NCBI GenBank assembly: GCA_023091665.1
Contig: JALJCQ010000029.1
Location: 186,001 to 250,000, forward strand
Direction: 5' to 3'
Origin: Pythium myriotylum
Taxonomy: Eukaryota; Oomycota; Peronosporomycetes; Pythiales; Pythiaceae
Length of the DNA: 64,000 bases
The notes below the pieces were generated by a model. That model ran no database searches. It saw only the letters and a list, made by a program, of their open reading frames with translations, and had not been told where the DNA came from. The translations under genes were made by a program, and so were the position numbers. This document shows, in pieces, positions 20,811 through 33,100 of this stretch; position 1 is the first letter of the stretch, and each line of letters begins with the position of its first letter.

Positions 20811-22289
20811 ATGGCGGATATGGAAGAAGATTGGGACGAGTGGGGCGACGACGCGGACGCCTCTCAGGCGGCTCCTGAGCCTCCGATCGACGATCCGGCG
20901 CCGCCATCGTCTTCTGCTGCGTCTCCGCGTTCGAACGCGGTGCCGGCGAGCCCGCAGCGCGCCGTGAAGCCCGAGAAAAAGGACCGCGCGCTGCTCGAGT
21001 GGGACTGGGACCTGGACGAGATCGACGCCGAGCTCGAGGCGCTCGCGCCGTCCAGCGCGTGGGAGATCGCGCCCGACGGTCGGAACGACCTTCTGTGCGA
21101 GCTCGCGACGCTCGCCGCGCCGACGCGAGCGCGGCTGCAGGAGCTGGGCGAACGCACGCGCGCCATGCGAGCGCAGGCGCTCGTCTCGCAGTGGTCGCTC
21201 GCGCGTTTGCAGCAGAGTCTCGCGGCTCAGGACCACGCAGACGCGAGCTTCGAGTCGCTGGACGCCATGGACAGAGAGCTGTGCTCGCTGGCGCGTGAAT
21301 GGGGCGCTTGTGGCGACATGACAGGCGCCGCGACAACCGAGGAACTCGGCGAGATGTCGGCCATGTTGCAGCACGCGCTGTCCGCGTGCGACGACGGCGA
21401 CGTCGCGCCGTTCCAACAGGCCATCGAGCAGCTCTTCGGCTCGCTGCCCAGCCAGAGCCTCGTCGTGCCCGTGTCGTGGATCCGACCTCCGAGGCATCAA
21501 GAAGCACCGCCGCCGTCGCCGTTTGACGCGTACCTGCAACGGCTCGTCTCACTCTGCGACGTCGATGCCAGCGTCTCACGACGCGTCGCCGCATTGACAG
21601 ACGCAGAGACGTTCCAGGACGCCAAGGACATCCAACGCGACGAGCTGGTCGTGAACGGCGAGCGCGTGGCCGGCACGCTCGGCTACGAGGCCGTCGTCGC
21701 CAAGATCGCGTCGCACGTCCGCGAGGCCGTCGCGCTCACGACGACGACGGGCTCTATGGACGATACGACTATCCGCCATGTCGCCCAGTTGGCGCTCCAT
21801 GTACGTTTCGCGGCTGAGAAATGGAACGGACTGGCTAGTAGCTCACCCATGTCGTCGTGTGCGTAGGCGTGCAACCGAACCGAGTCCGGAGGCGGCTCGT
21901 ACGAGATCCTGAGCCAATTCGTGTCGAACCACTCGATGGACCACGTGCTGATTCGTCCGGCGTCAGCTAAGGCACCGCCGCTCGAGATCCGGTGCGACGT
22001 AGGCCCCTTCCGCGATGGAAGTGCGCCGGAAGACGAGGCCTGGTGCTTCGGCCTTCGCGTGCACGTGTCGGCGGTCACGTGGTACTGCATCTGCGAGGCC
22101 AACGACCCGACTCGCGAGTTCTACGACGTCAAGACGACGTTCGAGAACCGGCTCGCGTTCCCATTGGGGCTGTCCCCGCTGACACGTCGCGATCTCATGC
22201 GGCGAGACGGCGGCAGCGTGGTGATCTCGCTGAGATTGGACGACCACGCGGACCGGCCCGAGCACTTGGATTTGGATGCACTCATGTGA
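20811..22289 (+). CDS. Unrecognised conserved-looking acidic protein, two exons
   Basis: Exon 1 runs 20811..21800 and exon 2 runs 21867..22289. I infer a 66-bp intron (21801..21866) with donor GTACGT and acceptor GCGTAG, because it removes an in-frame TAG at 21864 and joins both parts in the same phase. The product has 470 residues. The N-terminus is strikingly acidic and aromatic (MADMEEDWDEWGDD, later LLEWDWDLDEIDAELEAL). The middle is helical and Ala/Leu-rich, and the C-terminal 140 residues look like a beta-rich domain (HVLIRPASAK, WYCICEAN). Short D/E-W-G motifs at a N-terminus can serve as trafficking-adaptor ligands, but that is only a guess. I do not recognise the family. It is transcribed divergently from SART3. 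Confidence 0.7.
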
Positions 22290-22398
22290 AGGTGTAGTAA
22301 GGGAATGCTGCTATTAGATGGATGTCGACACTGAAACAGATTACTTACGTCACCATTTACGCGGAGTGGTCCCAGTCACAAGTTGCATTGCGAATCTA

Positions 22399-24159
22399 TT
22401 AGAGGATGCAGACGCCGTCGCCGTTGGGCGTGAGCATGACGATGCTCGAGAACCGCGTGCCGAGCGGGTCGTCGTACACGCTCTGCGTCGAGTTGCGTCG
22501 GTCGATGGACGAGGCTGCGACCGTGCGGGTCTCGACCTCGTCCGACTCCTTGTTCCGTCGACGCATGTACACGCCGGCCACGATCATGGACGCGCAACCT
22601 GCGAACCCCACGAAGACAAAGAGCGTGGACGTCACGGTACCCGAGTCGCCCGAGACCTGGCGCGCGACCTTGGAGTTGGCCTCCTTGGCGGCGATCTCGG
22701 CCTGGACCTCGGGCGACAGCGTGGTCGGCGCCGGAGACGGTGCTGGTGTCGGTGCCGGCACGGGGGCAGGCACTGGCGCCGGCGGGTTCGTGCGCACGCG
22801 CTGGGTCGTCGGCGCTGGCACGACGCCCGCCGAGCCGTCGCTGACTTCGTCGCCCTTGGACGAGCCCTCGCGCGAGCCGGCGTGGGAGCCCTGGAACGAG
22901 CCGTGGTGCGGGAAGACGATCTCGTCGGCGTGCGAGCCCGAGTAGCTTGCGTGCGAGCCGTCGTGGTGGACTGGAGCGGTCGTCGGCGCCTTGGTCGGCG
23001 GCGCTGGCGACGTAGGAGCTGGAATGGAAGAAGCCGGGGTCGTCGTCGGCACCGAGGTCGTCAGCGCTGGCGTCGTGGTCGGCTGGGGCAAAGGCGCCAC
23101 GGTCGTCGGCGCCGGCGTGGAGGACGCCGGTGTCGTCGGCTGCGACGTCGTGATCTCGGGCGCCGGCGTCTCCGTCGGCGTGAGATCCGTCGGGACCTTG
23201 ACCGTGGCCGGGTCCGGGAGCTCGCGCGACTCGTTCGAGCCCGAGTTGCTCGACTTGACCTGCTTGGCGCCGCCGGTCGAGAACTTCATCTGGCGGCTGC
23301 TGGTCGCGACGCCAAAGTGCTCTTCGTAGTCGGCGCCCGAGGAGCTCGGGACGTCGAACATCATGAAGTAGAACGGCGTGTCGGTCGAGGTCTGCTGCGT
23401 CCAGTCGACGAAGGCGTTGTAGTAGTCGGCGGCGTTCTGCGACGACGGCACGTTGCCCTGCGGCGAGGCCGAGCCCTGCGAGGGCCAGCCCGTCTCGGTG
23501 AGCCGCGCGATGCTGCCGTACTTGCTGGTGAACTGGGCCCACTGGCGACTGAGCGTGCCCTTCATGTCGCTCGCGCCGCCCGTGGTGAAGAACGGGTAGA
23601 TGTTGGCGCCCGCGACGTCGCAGGCGGCCGCGAGCTTGTCGGCGTCGGCGGCGTTGAGCCACTCGTTGAGGCGCTGCACGGTGCCCACGGGCACGTTGGC
23701 GCCCGGAGTGCCTCGCAGCGCGTTCTTGACGCGCGTGATGACCTCGACGATGCGGTCGGCCGTCGTGGAGCCGTGGTCGCCGTTCACGAGGTTCTCGTTG
23801 CCGGCGTAGATGGCGAGCACGTTCTCGGGCGCGGTTTTGGCGGCGTCGACGGCCGCCTGGATGTCCTGCTCGAGGTAGGCGTACTCGCTTCCGTCCGTGT
23901 CGACCATTTGGATGCCGATGGCGACCTTGAGCCCGTTGTTCTTGGCGGCGTCGACCACGTTCTGGCCGAAGAACTGCGCGTGGTAGGTGCGCACGGCCGT
24001 GAAGCCCTGCGCCGCGATGGTCTGGTAGTCGCGCTCGAGCAGCGACTTGATGCCGGCGGACGAGTAGTCGGACGAGTAGAAGGGCGAGTAGCAGACGCCG
24101 GCGGCGTCGGCCGAGGCCACGAGCGCTGCGGCGAGCGCCGCGCCGAGCAGGCGGAGCAT
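22399..24159 (-). CDS. GH17 family beta-1,3-glucanase with C-terminal membrane anchor
   Basis: The protein has 586 residues. The signal peptide is MLRLLGAALAAALVASADA. Residues about 21-290 form the GH17 barrel. The proton donor is predicted as Glu122 in YAGNENL and the nucleophile as Glu222 in RLTETGWPS. The family cleaves or rearranges beta-1,3-glucan, the main wall polymer of oomycetes. Residues about 300-500 are Thr/Pro/Ser-rich, with a tract of PAPVPAP repeats, probably O-glycosylated and wall-spanning. A single membrane helix (TLFVFVGFAGCASMIVAGVY, about 517-540) and a basic RRRNKE stop follow, then about 45 cytosolic residues. It is therefore a type I surface enzyme rather than a freely secreted one. 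The sequence directly upstream of its start codon is a GA microsatellite. Confidence 0.88.
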   Translation of the reverse strand: MLRLLGAALAAALVASADAAGVCYSPFYSSDYSSAGIKSLLERDYQTIAAQGFTAVRTYHAQFFGQNVVDAAKNNGLKVAIGIQMVDTDGSEYAYLEQDIQAAVDAAKTAPENVLAIYAGNENLVNGDHGSTTADRIVEVITRVKNALRGTPGANVPVGTVQRLNEWLNAADADKLAAACDVAGANIYPFFTTGGASDMKGTLSRQWAQFTSKYGSIARLTETGWPSQGSASPQGNVPSSQNAADYYNAFVDWTQQTSTDTPFYFMMFDVPSSSGADYEEHFGVATSSRQMKFSTGGAKQVKSSNSGSNESRELPDPATVKVPTDLTPTETPAPEITTSQPTTPASSTPAPTTVAPLPQPTTTPALTTSVPTTTPASSIPAPTSPAPPTKAPTTAPVHHDGSHASYSGSHADEIVFPHHGSFQGSHAGSREGSSKGDEVSDGSAGVVPAPTTQRVRTNPPAPVPAPVPAPTPAPSPAPTTLSPEVQAEIAAKEANSKVARQVSGDSGTVTSTLFVFVGFAGCASMIVAGVYMRRRNKESDEVETRTVAASSIDRRNSTQSVYDDPLGTRFSSIVMLTPNGDGVCIL

Positions 24160-24195
24160 GGAGAGAGAGAGAGAGCGAGAGAGAGAGAGAGAGAG
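24160..24195. repeat. GA microsatellite
   Basis: This is an almost pure (GA)n run with one interrupting c, starting at the base next to the GH17 start codon. It therefore lies in the 5' leader or core promoter of that gene. Confidence 0.85.
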
Positions 24196-24269
24196 GTAAC
24201 GAGGGCGCCGAGAGGAGGCGTCGACGTTGGGGTATTATCCGAGATTCCTGGAGGAAGTGGAAATGGTCA

Positions 24270-24331
24270 TGGAGGAGGAGGGGAGGAGGAGGAGGAGGAG
24301 GAGAGAGGAGGAGGAGAGGAGAGAGGAGGAG
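24270..24331. repeat. GGA-rich polypurine tract
   Basis: These are repeated GGA units on the plus strand, about 110 bases upstream of the GH17 start. The strand asymmetry could favour unusual DNA structure in the promoter. Confidence 0.75.
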
Positions 24332-25237
24332 CGCCAGTCACATAAGCCGCAATAGGGACTAGGGGAGTGGAGAGCTCAGCCCTAAACCGCCACGGGGAGA
24401 GGGAGTCAGCACGGACGCCTACCTCAGTGGATGGGCGTGCATCTAACCAGAATGTACTGAGATAACAGGTCAACGGGTGGTACGGCCAGAGAGTCGGACG
24501 TGCTCGGCAACGTCCAACTCGGATCCGATCGGCCAAGAGTCGCGGAGGTGGCGGAAGAAGGAGGCGGAGGCGCCGGCGCCAGCAGTCGGCGACGGTCATG
24601 GCGTCGGGGCGCTGGCGTGCTGCCACGACGAAAACGCAAAGCGGAGACGCCTCAAGGAAACAGACCGCGGCGACCACTGCAGTGACAAGCGCCGCGAAAG
24701 GGCTCGGGGAGACTGGCACTTCCGCACGCAACCCTACCCCGTATAAAGATCGTACTGTACAGTATGTCACCGTCAAATCGTCACAGAAGAGAGACCGGCT
24801 CAAAAATCGCGCACAATCGGGCGACGTCATCTCAAATATGGACCGTTTATGGCCATTCGGCACGCCAGACGAGCCACTTTTTGCTCCATAGCGGAACGTC
24901 GTGTTGTGAAGGCAGTCCGCTGCGCAAAAAAAGGCCATTTCATTTTGATACAACGGATATTAATATTGTTAGGAACCGCTCACCAAGATCTCAGTTGGTG
25001 CAAACCTCGTTTCAAAACACGGTGGAACGCGAAACGACGTGAGCTCCTCGAGGGAAAGTTCCTCGGTCTCTCTTCATGCACCGCGTTCGCTGAACGATGC
25101 AGCGTCGTGTGCGGAAAGCCCCGAGGTGTTCCGGCTCTACCACGCCCCTCACAGCACGGCGATCCATGCTGCCATTGCGACTTTCGCCATCCGCGCTGCA
25201 CTTTGGTTGCGTCACGGATACTTCCACTCGACTCAAA
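24332..25237. other. Intergenic, no gene seen
   Basis: This lies between the GH17 promoter tracts and the VWD-EGF gene. A minus-strand open frame overlaps it but its translation is low-complexity and has no domain. Nothing else was recognised. Confidence 0.5.
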
Positions 25238-26890
25238 ATGCTCCAGCGTTTGCTCTCGCTCTTCGCGGCGCTCGCGAGCGTAGTCGTTGCGACCGACGGT
25301 GTCGTGGATTTTAACAGCGTTTGCGGGCTCGTGGCGCCGCAGACCAGCATGCTCGACTTCGCGTTCGCCGACGGCTCCAAAGTGCTCAAGGACGGAGACA
25401 TCGTCACGGCCTCGCTCTCGCTCCACAAAGACTACCACGAGAACCCGCCCAAGTCGGTCTCAATCAACGCGCCGGGCGTCAAGTGCGGTCGCTCCACGTT
25501 TGCGTTCGACAAGAACGACCCGACGACGTTCGACCAAAGCGTGACGTGCCGCACGGACGGAGGCGCCGCGGCCAACACCAAAGACGGCTCACTCATCGAC
25601 ATCGCCATGGTCTTTGACGTCGACACGCTCTCGCTGGACGCCGCGTTGCAGCAGACGATCCAGAAGATCTGTCTCAAGCTGCTGCTCCAACGGCAGCTGG
25701 GCAACACGGGCTCGGGCGGAGGCACGGGCGATCCGCACCTCACGACCTTTGACCGCGTCAACTACGACTTCCAGATCCCTGGCGTCTTCCGACTCTTTGA
25801 ATCGCGTAACTTACAGGTGCAGATTTTCCAGGAAAAGTGCACGCCTGTGGCGTACAGAGGAGACGCGGCACCGAGTTGCTACCAAGGCGTGGCCGTCGCG
25901 TTCGCCGGGTCCGTCGCCAAGTTCTTTATCCAGGACGGCAAGATCCAGCTCGGCAAAGGCACGAGCTGTCTTGATTGGCTCTCAGTCGAAAAACTCAAGG
26001 GCAAGACCGACGGTTATCGTGTGTTCATGGCGGTAGATCAGGGCAGCTACGTCGACATCACACTCGGCACGTGGATCAACAACTATCCGTACCTCAACAT
26101 CGCTGTCAAGGCTTCTCCGTACTTCAAGGACCCCAGCGTGCGAGGGCTGCTCGGCAACTGGAACGGAAACCCCAGCGACGATCTCCGCGACAACACGCAG
26201 CTCGCGAGTCTCCACGGATTCGATCTGGCGGACAATCTGTTTACGTGCGTTGGCGACGCGTGCTCCAAGTTCCTCCAGCCGTCATCGATCAAAGACGACA
26301 TGGCTCGCGGCCTACCGAACAACATGACGCTGCTCCACCAGAGCTACTCGGTCGTGGCTCCGTCGGCGATCCCCCTGCGGGCCTTTTCGCCCGTGCTCGT
26401 GCCATACGTGAAGAAGCGCAGCCTGAGAGGCATGGACGAAACTTCGGAGGCTGGTGTCGTTCACCCGGCGGGGAACCAAACGATCGCTCCTATTACACAA
26501 CCGCCACCGCGCGACGTTTCACCACGCGCCATCGAACTCTGCTCGCAAGTCATCAACCAGATCCCGGCGTGCGAAAAGTACGTCGCCGACCGCGTCAACT
26601 TCGTCGACGTTGTATGTGTCGGTGACTCGGTCATGCTCGGCGATCTTTCGGTGGTCGACAGCACAAAGATCTCCTACCTACGCGAATGTCGCCGCGAACT
26701 CGATTACCGCATCGAGTCCAACATGTCGACCGTCGACGAGGTCGCCGTGATGCGCGCAGAGCGCATCGCGCTCGGGTTTGGCGATATCTCCAACTGTGCC
26801 AACAACTGCTCGAGCCACGGCACGTGTCTGGCTGCTGGCTGCAAGTGCGACCTCGGCTTCGCGGGGTTTGCTTGTGAGATTCCCATATAA
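25238..26890 (+). CDS. Secreted VWD- and EGF-domain protein
   Basis: The protein has 550 residues. The ATG at 25238 is chosen because it opens a signal peptide (MLQRLLSLFAALASVVVA); the frame is open for 47 codons upstream. Residues about 164-345 form a von Willebrand factor type D domain. It begins with the signature GDPHLTTFDRVNYDF and contains the later RGLLGNWNGNPSDD. The C-terminus (about 520-547) is an EGF-like module with six cysteines (CANNCSSHGTCLAAGCKC). Between them lies a Pro-rich linker. Proteins of this layout act in adhesion or extracellular matrix in animals and protists. A surface or matrix role here is inferred. There is no membrane anchor. Confidence 0.82.
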   Translation: MLQRLLSLFAALASVVVATDGVVDFNSVCGLVAPQTSMLDFAFADGSKVLKDGDIVTASLSLHKDYHENPPKSVSINAPGVKCGRSTFAFDKNDPTTFDQSVTCRTDGGAAANTKDGSLIDIAMVFDVDTLSLDAALQQTIQKICLKLLLQRQLGNTGSGGGTGDPHLTTFDRVNYDFQIPGVFRLFESRNLQVQIFQEKCTPVAYRGDAAPSCYQGVAVAFAGSVAKFFIQDGKIQLGKGTSCLDWLSVEKLKGKTDGYRVFMAVDQGSYVDITLGTWINNYPYLNIAVKASPYFKDPSVRGLLGNWNGNPSDDLRDNTQLASLHGFDLADNLFTCVGDACSKFLQPSSIKDDMARGLPNNMTLLHQSYSVVAPSAIPLRAFSPVLVPYVKKRSLRGMDETSEAGVVHPAGNQTIAPITQPPPRDVSPRAIELCSQVINQIPACEKYVADRVNFVDVVCVGDSVMLGDLSVVDSTKISYLRECRRELDYRIESNMSTVDEVAVMRAERIALGFGDISNCANNCSSHGTCLAAGCKCDLGFAGFACEIPI

Positions 26891-27156
26891 ATGTGGTCTT
26901 CGACCGGCTTTCTCCACGGAAGAGAGAGTCTTCAGTAGCGTCGATTTACACCTTTTTGATTTCTCTTTCTCACCAGTTCAATATATATACTGATACAGCT
27001 TCAATACGGCTCCATAATGTACATAAACGCTGCAGCTGAACAACACAAACTTATCGGGGCACTATTTATGTACAATCTGACACATCGTATATCAGTAAAA
27101 GAAATCGAGGGTACCACAATCTAACCTATATTCGCCTCCGTCTTCCTACTTCCTAC

Positions 27157-30100
27157 CTAATTCATTCGGCCGATGCAGTTCGGTGCGCCACAGTCGCAGC
27201 GAATGGCTTCGTCCTCGATGGGGAACTTGTAATCGTACGTCACTTCTTCAAATGCTTCGATCGTGCGTTTGGCGAAGATCACAATCTTTTTCTCATTGTT
27301 CTCAACCACCACAACGCGAGCGTAGGCCTTGGGATCACACGAGTGGTTCATGAAACGCGCCAAATTGCCGCAGCGCGTGGCATCGATAATCGTCTTCTCG
27401 TCCAGTCGGAACATGTAGCAACTGCCGATGCCCATCTCTTCGTATTGCTTCTCACGAACGTCAGCCACTGCCTGCGAGATCATCTGGCCCTGATACTCGA
27501 CAATCATCTGACCTTCAACGAACTTCTCCTTCGTGAACAACCCATACCCATGAATCTTCGACTTGAGCACTTCCAGTCGCTCGCTAAATGGACGACGACG
27601 CAGTTCGCGGTACTGCATTGCGATTGGCAGGTGTTCAAGATCCATCGGTACGCCTTGCTTCTCCTTGACGACAGCTCCAGTGGTATCACTGGATGCCGAA
27701 GTCTCGTTTGAAGCCGGCCCCGCAGCAGCCTTTTCCAGAGGTGTCTGGACACTGCTTTCACGAGTCGCATCCTTGTTTAATCGTCGACGGGTCGCGCGTC
27801 GAGCAGCTTCCTCCTCTTCGTCCACTTGACGGTCCAGTCCATCCGTGCGCACAGCACCACTCGACAACCGAGCATGCTCTTCAGCCTCTACAACTTGCTC
27901 TACTTCACGCATCGCAATGGCCATCTCAGCAGCTGGCGGAAGTCGATGCGAGAACACGTACACATGATCACCTGCCTTCGCTTCTTCGTCGTCTAGAAGT
28001 TTGTCTTGTCCACGACGTCGTTTGCGTAGATTCTGCTGTCGATGGCGTTGAACAACGTAACTGCGGCGAATAGCGGTCGTAGCAACGTGAGGTAGGGCCT
28101 CGATCTCTCGAGCAATCTCAGGGATCCCAAATCCGAAAAAGTGGTGACCAAGTAGCCCATACGAGAACCAAGATCGCCGACTGAGAAATGGGTTGTCGTC
28201 CGATGAAGCGAAGCATCGTGTATCTTCATAGAGGGCCACGACACGACTGCGGAGCTCCAGTAGTGCCTCAAGCGGTGACGAGGCAACTATCGGATTATCC
28301 ACATCGTCAGATGCCGTTATCTTGAACAAAGCCTTCGGACTCGCGTACGGCTTATCTTCCGCATCCTTGCCCTTTGCTTCCTTGCGAGCTTCTACGTCCG
28401 TGCTGGACACAACGCACTCGTAAACGCAACGAGCAGAGAGCTGACGGGAGCTCCAGTACACACGCGTGCTTCGATATCCAAGCGGGAAGACTGCGTCTCG
28501 AGTGTAAAATGATGGGTTGCCGATCACAATGTGACCAAGCGAGTGCACCGTAAGTGCACCGATGCGAAAGCAGATTTGACGTTTGACGTGGAGTGCGTTC
28601 ATGCGCTTCTTGGAATCGCTAAACACAGTGGAAAAGTCCACCTGGACACAGTGCCGGGGCTCCTTGATGAGCGGGCTAACCAACGGCGGCGGCAGTGCAG
28701 AAATGCTGGCGACGGCGCTGGTATCGCTGTTATCAATCGCCTCCGTCTCTGCATTTGGAGGGACCGACGAATCCACCATCTCAACTGATGTGGACTCCTC
28801 GATAGTTCCGCCATCTCCGGGTATGGCGGCGCTATCTTGATGCATTGCGACGTCATCCGCAGGGCGGACATGAGGAAGTATTGAATGCGCCGCTGATAGA
28901 GAGTCCAGCCGGACGAGGTCAGGCAGCTGAAAGTTCTTCGTCCCTTGCTGTACGTGACTTGGCAAGGGGCAACAAGTTTCTCCGTTCGGCAAGAAAACCA
29001 CCCCACGATCAATCGCACAAGGGAAATGATAATGCCGTGGGCATCGTGACACTGTGCAGCCCAGAGTTGCGCCAAGTACTCCACATCCATCGCAGCGGTT
29101 CGTCTTGCTTCTCGATAATGCCTTCTGGCATTTTTGTAGGACACCACTGGCGTCCTCAAACACTTCAGAAGACCAAAGCGCGCAGTTGATGTGAACCCAT
29201 TGGTCGAGTTCAACGTAGATCAAACGGCCACACAAAGAACTATCACCGACAATAAAGCACAAGCCGCAAAAACGGTTGTCTTCTCCTGATGAGTATCCTG
29301 GTGCCAGGGAAGTCTTCGGCTGACCGCTCATTGGCGAGGATCGGGTAAGTCGTACCAAAGTTGTTGAGTGTTCCTTCGATATAGCTGCTTTATGTGGAAG
29401 AAAAGCAGGTGCCTTTTGAGGTGATTCAGAATTTGTTGCCTCCTCCTTTGTCTCTGCGTCGTTCGATGAATCGGTCACTTGTGTCGTATCATCAACCACT
29501 TGCTCATGGTTTTGAGTATCAGATTCGGGTGAAATCTTGGAGTCATCATTTTCTTCCGTTGCCTTCGAGACCGGGTCCAGAGAGGAGACAGATGAACCAG
29601 TAGGAGAAACTTCTTCCATGAAAACGTCGTCTACGTCTTCGCCATCCGTTTGCACTCGTAGAAGATGCTTCTTTCTCGCCCTTCGTTCGTATTGATTCTT
29701 GATCTTCATGATTTCATCATCCAGCGTGTCCGAGTTGTCGATTAACAGAGATCTGACCAACTCATCACTGAGGCGAGCACCCTCACCCTCCAAGAGGTGA
29801 AAAACAACTCGCTGTAGGGGCGCCCAGCCATACAGTAAGTGCACGCAGACGATGAGTGCGGCGCAACTGGAGGCTTGAGCAGCCACGGTTGCAATCGCGT
29901 GGGGCTCTTTTTGTCTGTCAATACCTTGCTGGGAGTAGAAATTCTCCGTCTTTCGTGCTAATTTTCGCTGGGCGGCGCGTGGCCCACGTGCGTATCGCTT
30001 ATATCGAAGATATCGTGCAGCTTTTTGCACCAACCACGCAGGGACCACCTGTGCTTTGTTCTTCATCAAGTAACGAGCCCAATCGTCCTGGAAGTTCACG

Positions 30101-33100
30101 CTTCGGTACGCCAGATTCTTGAGGCATTCTTCTCCGATGCGCAGAACGTACAAGTAAATGGCCAGATTGTCCTTCCACTCGTTCCAGAGCTGCGTTTGTC
30201 GCATTTGCGCTCGGGCCTCAACCCATCGCGCGTCACAAAGCATGCGCGCATTTTGGATCTTGTCCAGCAGCAACTGACATTTCGCAAGATTTGGTGTAGA
30301 TCGGAGATGTGTACGCTCGTGGCTTCGACAAACGCTGCAGACATACTGAGCACTAGGATCGTTCACCAGTTCCTGATACTTGCTAGGATCCTCTGCAAAG
30401 GCAACGTCGCACAAAGGATGTGCCCAAAACTCACAAGCATCGCACTGAATCAAGTCAGCGTCCTCAGCCGTCCACTTGTTCATGCACATTGGGCACTTCT
30501 CTGCATCTTTGCGCTGTTTGCGCGCGTCTGACGCCCACACTTGGATAAGATGCTTCGTCTTGGCGCTCATAATGTTTTGCTCCGACTTTTGAGCTTGGCA
30601 GCAACTCAGGCAGAGCTCGCGATCATAGCTGTAGCTTGCGCGTGGCTGGACCTTGTCACAAATCTTGCATACCACACAACTAGAACAATAGAACGATTCG
30701 GGTTGAGGAGGAGCATCATCTGAGTCGTCGTCTTCAGTCGGCGGAAGATCTTTCTTGGATCCGATCGCAGGCAAGAGGCATTTTCCGTGGAAGCTTCTAT
30801 CACAGTGAGAGCACTCCATCCACTCGTTCTCCTCGCCCTCAGACTCCTTGTCGTGCGGCTTCCCGCACACCTCGCACATCTCGCAGTTGGCACACCTCCA
30901 GTACGTATGGATCGGGTGATCTTTCAGTGCGAACTTCGTCTCATCAACACCGCAACAAAATGTGTGGAACCCTTCACCGCAGTCGGTGCAAAAGATCATA
31001 TCATCATTGTGGGAACCACGCGTTCCACAAAGACAACATGTGTCAATCCAACAATAAGCATGCGCACCACTGCGCGAGTGCATTGTCAAGTAGAAAGGCA
31101 GCGAGGAGTGGGGTTTTGGTATTGAACCCAGCTCGCTTTGAGGCACGAATGTCAGTCGGACGATGCCATCCATCGCACGTCTGCGCTCAACTGCAGGTTT
31201 CGCCGACGCCAATGCGTCTGGGTACGATAAACCTGAAGTTTCTGGCTTGAGTGAGAGCGAATCTCTTCCCAGTTCGTCATCTCCAAGCCCAACCCCATTA
31301 TCCACGTCTGTGACCCGCGACGTACTTTCCCGGCCGCTTCCTGAGTCATCGAGGCCGTCATTATCCCCTTCATTATCGAGCGGGTCGACCTCAACATCGT
31401 CTTCATCATCACCGTCTTCATCGTCGTCATCATCCTCTTCACTACCCCCAGCAAATTGTTTTGTCTTGCCGAGTTGAGAGTTGTTTGGCAGTTGACGCTT
31501 CGCTGCAAGAACGAGAGCGTCGTAGTGTTTCCCACCTCGCTGTTTCATCCTCGCCTTTGGTGCGACGAGTCGAAGAATTTTTTGTCCTTGGCCATAAAAT
31601 CGCCAAGCTTCGCGCCAAATTAGGAAATCTCGATCGCGCGAATTGAACGTCACAGCGTTTAAGCACAGCAGCTCAAAGTCATCCCGGAAATCACGAAAGT
31701 TGACGCGCGTATACTCATCATCAAGGACCTTCTGCTGCATCGTAGCCAGATCCATTGGCTGCTTGATCACGTCGAAGTAAGTTGGAGCAATCAGTTTCGT
31801 CACTGGCTCCTTGAAGAGATCGAGTTTGTCCTCCATCCTCAGCCGTTGAAGAACGCGGAGTAAGCGTACTTTACGGCAACTAAGGCATTCGTAATTATTG
31901 AAAACGCGAGCGTCGTACGTCTCCTTGAACTTGAGAGAGAATGCGCAATCCTCATCGACAAGACGAGCCGGTTTCGTAGAATGACCGTTGGCCGACTTAC
32001 TTGACTGGTGTGCAGCATCTTCTTCTTCGTCATCATCTTGATCTTGCTGCTTGACGCTGAGATCAGGAAGAGGAATATCAATGTCTAGCTCAAACTCTTG
32101 TGGTTCATGTTGCAAGCGGCGACGAAATGCTGGATGTGGGTCTGGCTCACAATGCGGGTGAACCCATAGGTCGCATGAGGTACATTTCAGCAGATTCGTC
32201 GACTCGTTCACGAGAGAATCTTCGAGGCATTTGTTGCAGACTGCGCACTGACACTTGTTGTCGTAGATAGTGACACAGTTCTCGCAAAGTGATACGACTT
32301 GAAGGGGCAGCCGCCAGCGATACCATCGAGTTGATGTGGTTGTTTGACATCCAGCACAACTAACGCAGTCACGACAAATGAACGGTGACTTGATATCTTC
32401 GACAAGAACAGCACCATCCTCACTGCTGACAAGTGGAAACGCGCCGTGCGGAGGATCACAACAGAAGCTGTGAAACGTGTTGCTACATTTCACGCACTTC
32501 ACCAAGGCATTATCGACAGCCACGTCCGAAGTGTCGCCATCCAAGACAGGAGGTAGTCTACACTTGTCACATTGACCATCTGAGTCGGTAGGTGGAGGAC
32601 GGATGCTGGATGTCCTACTTGGAACAAACTTCAGTTCGGGATCGGAGGGCTCGGGCTCGAGTTCACTGCTGTTCGATGGAACAATATCGAGTCCACGAAG
32701 AGCTTTGTTCAGAGCCAGCTCAAGCTTGGCTAGTGTGTGGGCATCAATTGCCATATCGTTGATCACTTGAACAAGTTTGATCTGAACTTCATCATCTTCA
32801 CCACTACAAAGACGGTGCAGCCCAGATACGGGATCGAAATCCTTAATTGTGACAGTTCGATTCCCGTTCACCAGCAATTCGCACCCGACTAATGCTTGCG
32901 CGAACGAGCTCCACACATCGTCACCACCGTCCTGAGCGCTCCGCAGGAGAGCTTTGAACGCTACCATCCGCACCGATCGCTCAATCTGATCCTCATTGAG
33001 AGCTTCACGCACAAGCGCTTTGTAGTCTTCATCAGTATCAGTAGCCTCGCCTTTGCTGTTCTCACTCAAAGCCCTACAAAGATGGCGAGGGACCCAACAC

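Noticed and set aside
22318..24345. Open frame of 675 codons antisense to the GH17 gene
   Set aside because: The sense strand has a signal peptide, catalytic motifs and a membrane anchor; the antisense product is low-complexity Arg/Gly/Val.
24267..24953. Minus-strand frame of 228 codons upstream of the VWD-EGF gene
   Set aside because: It is mostly translation of polypurine tracts and shows neither signal peptide nor domain.
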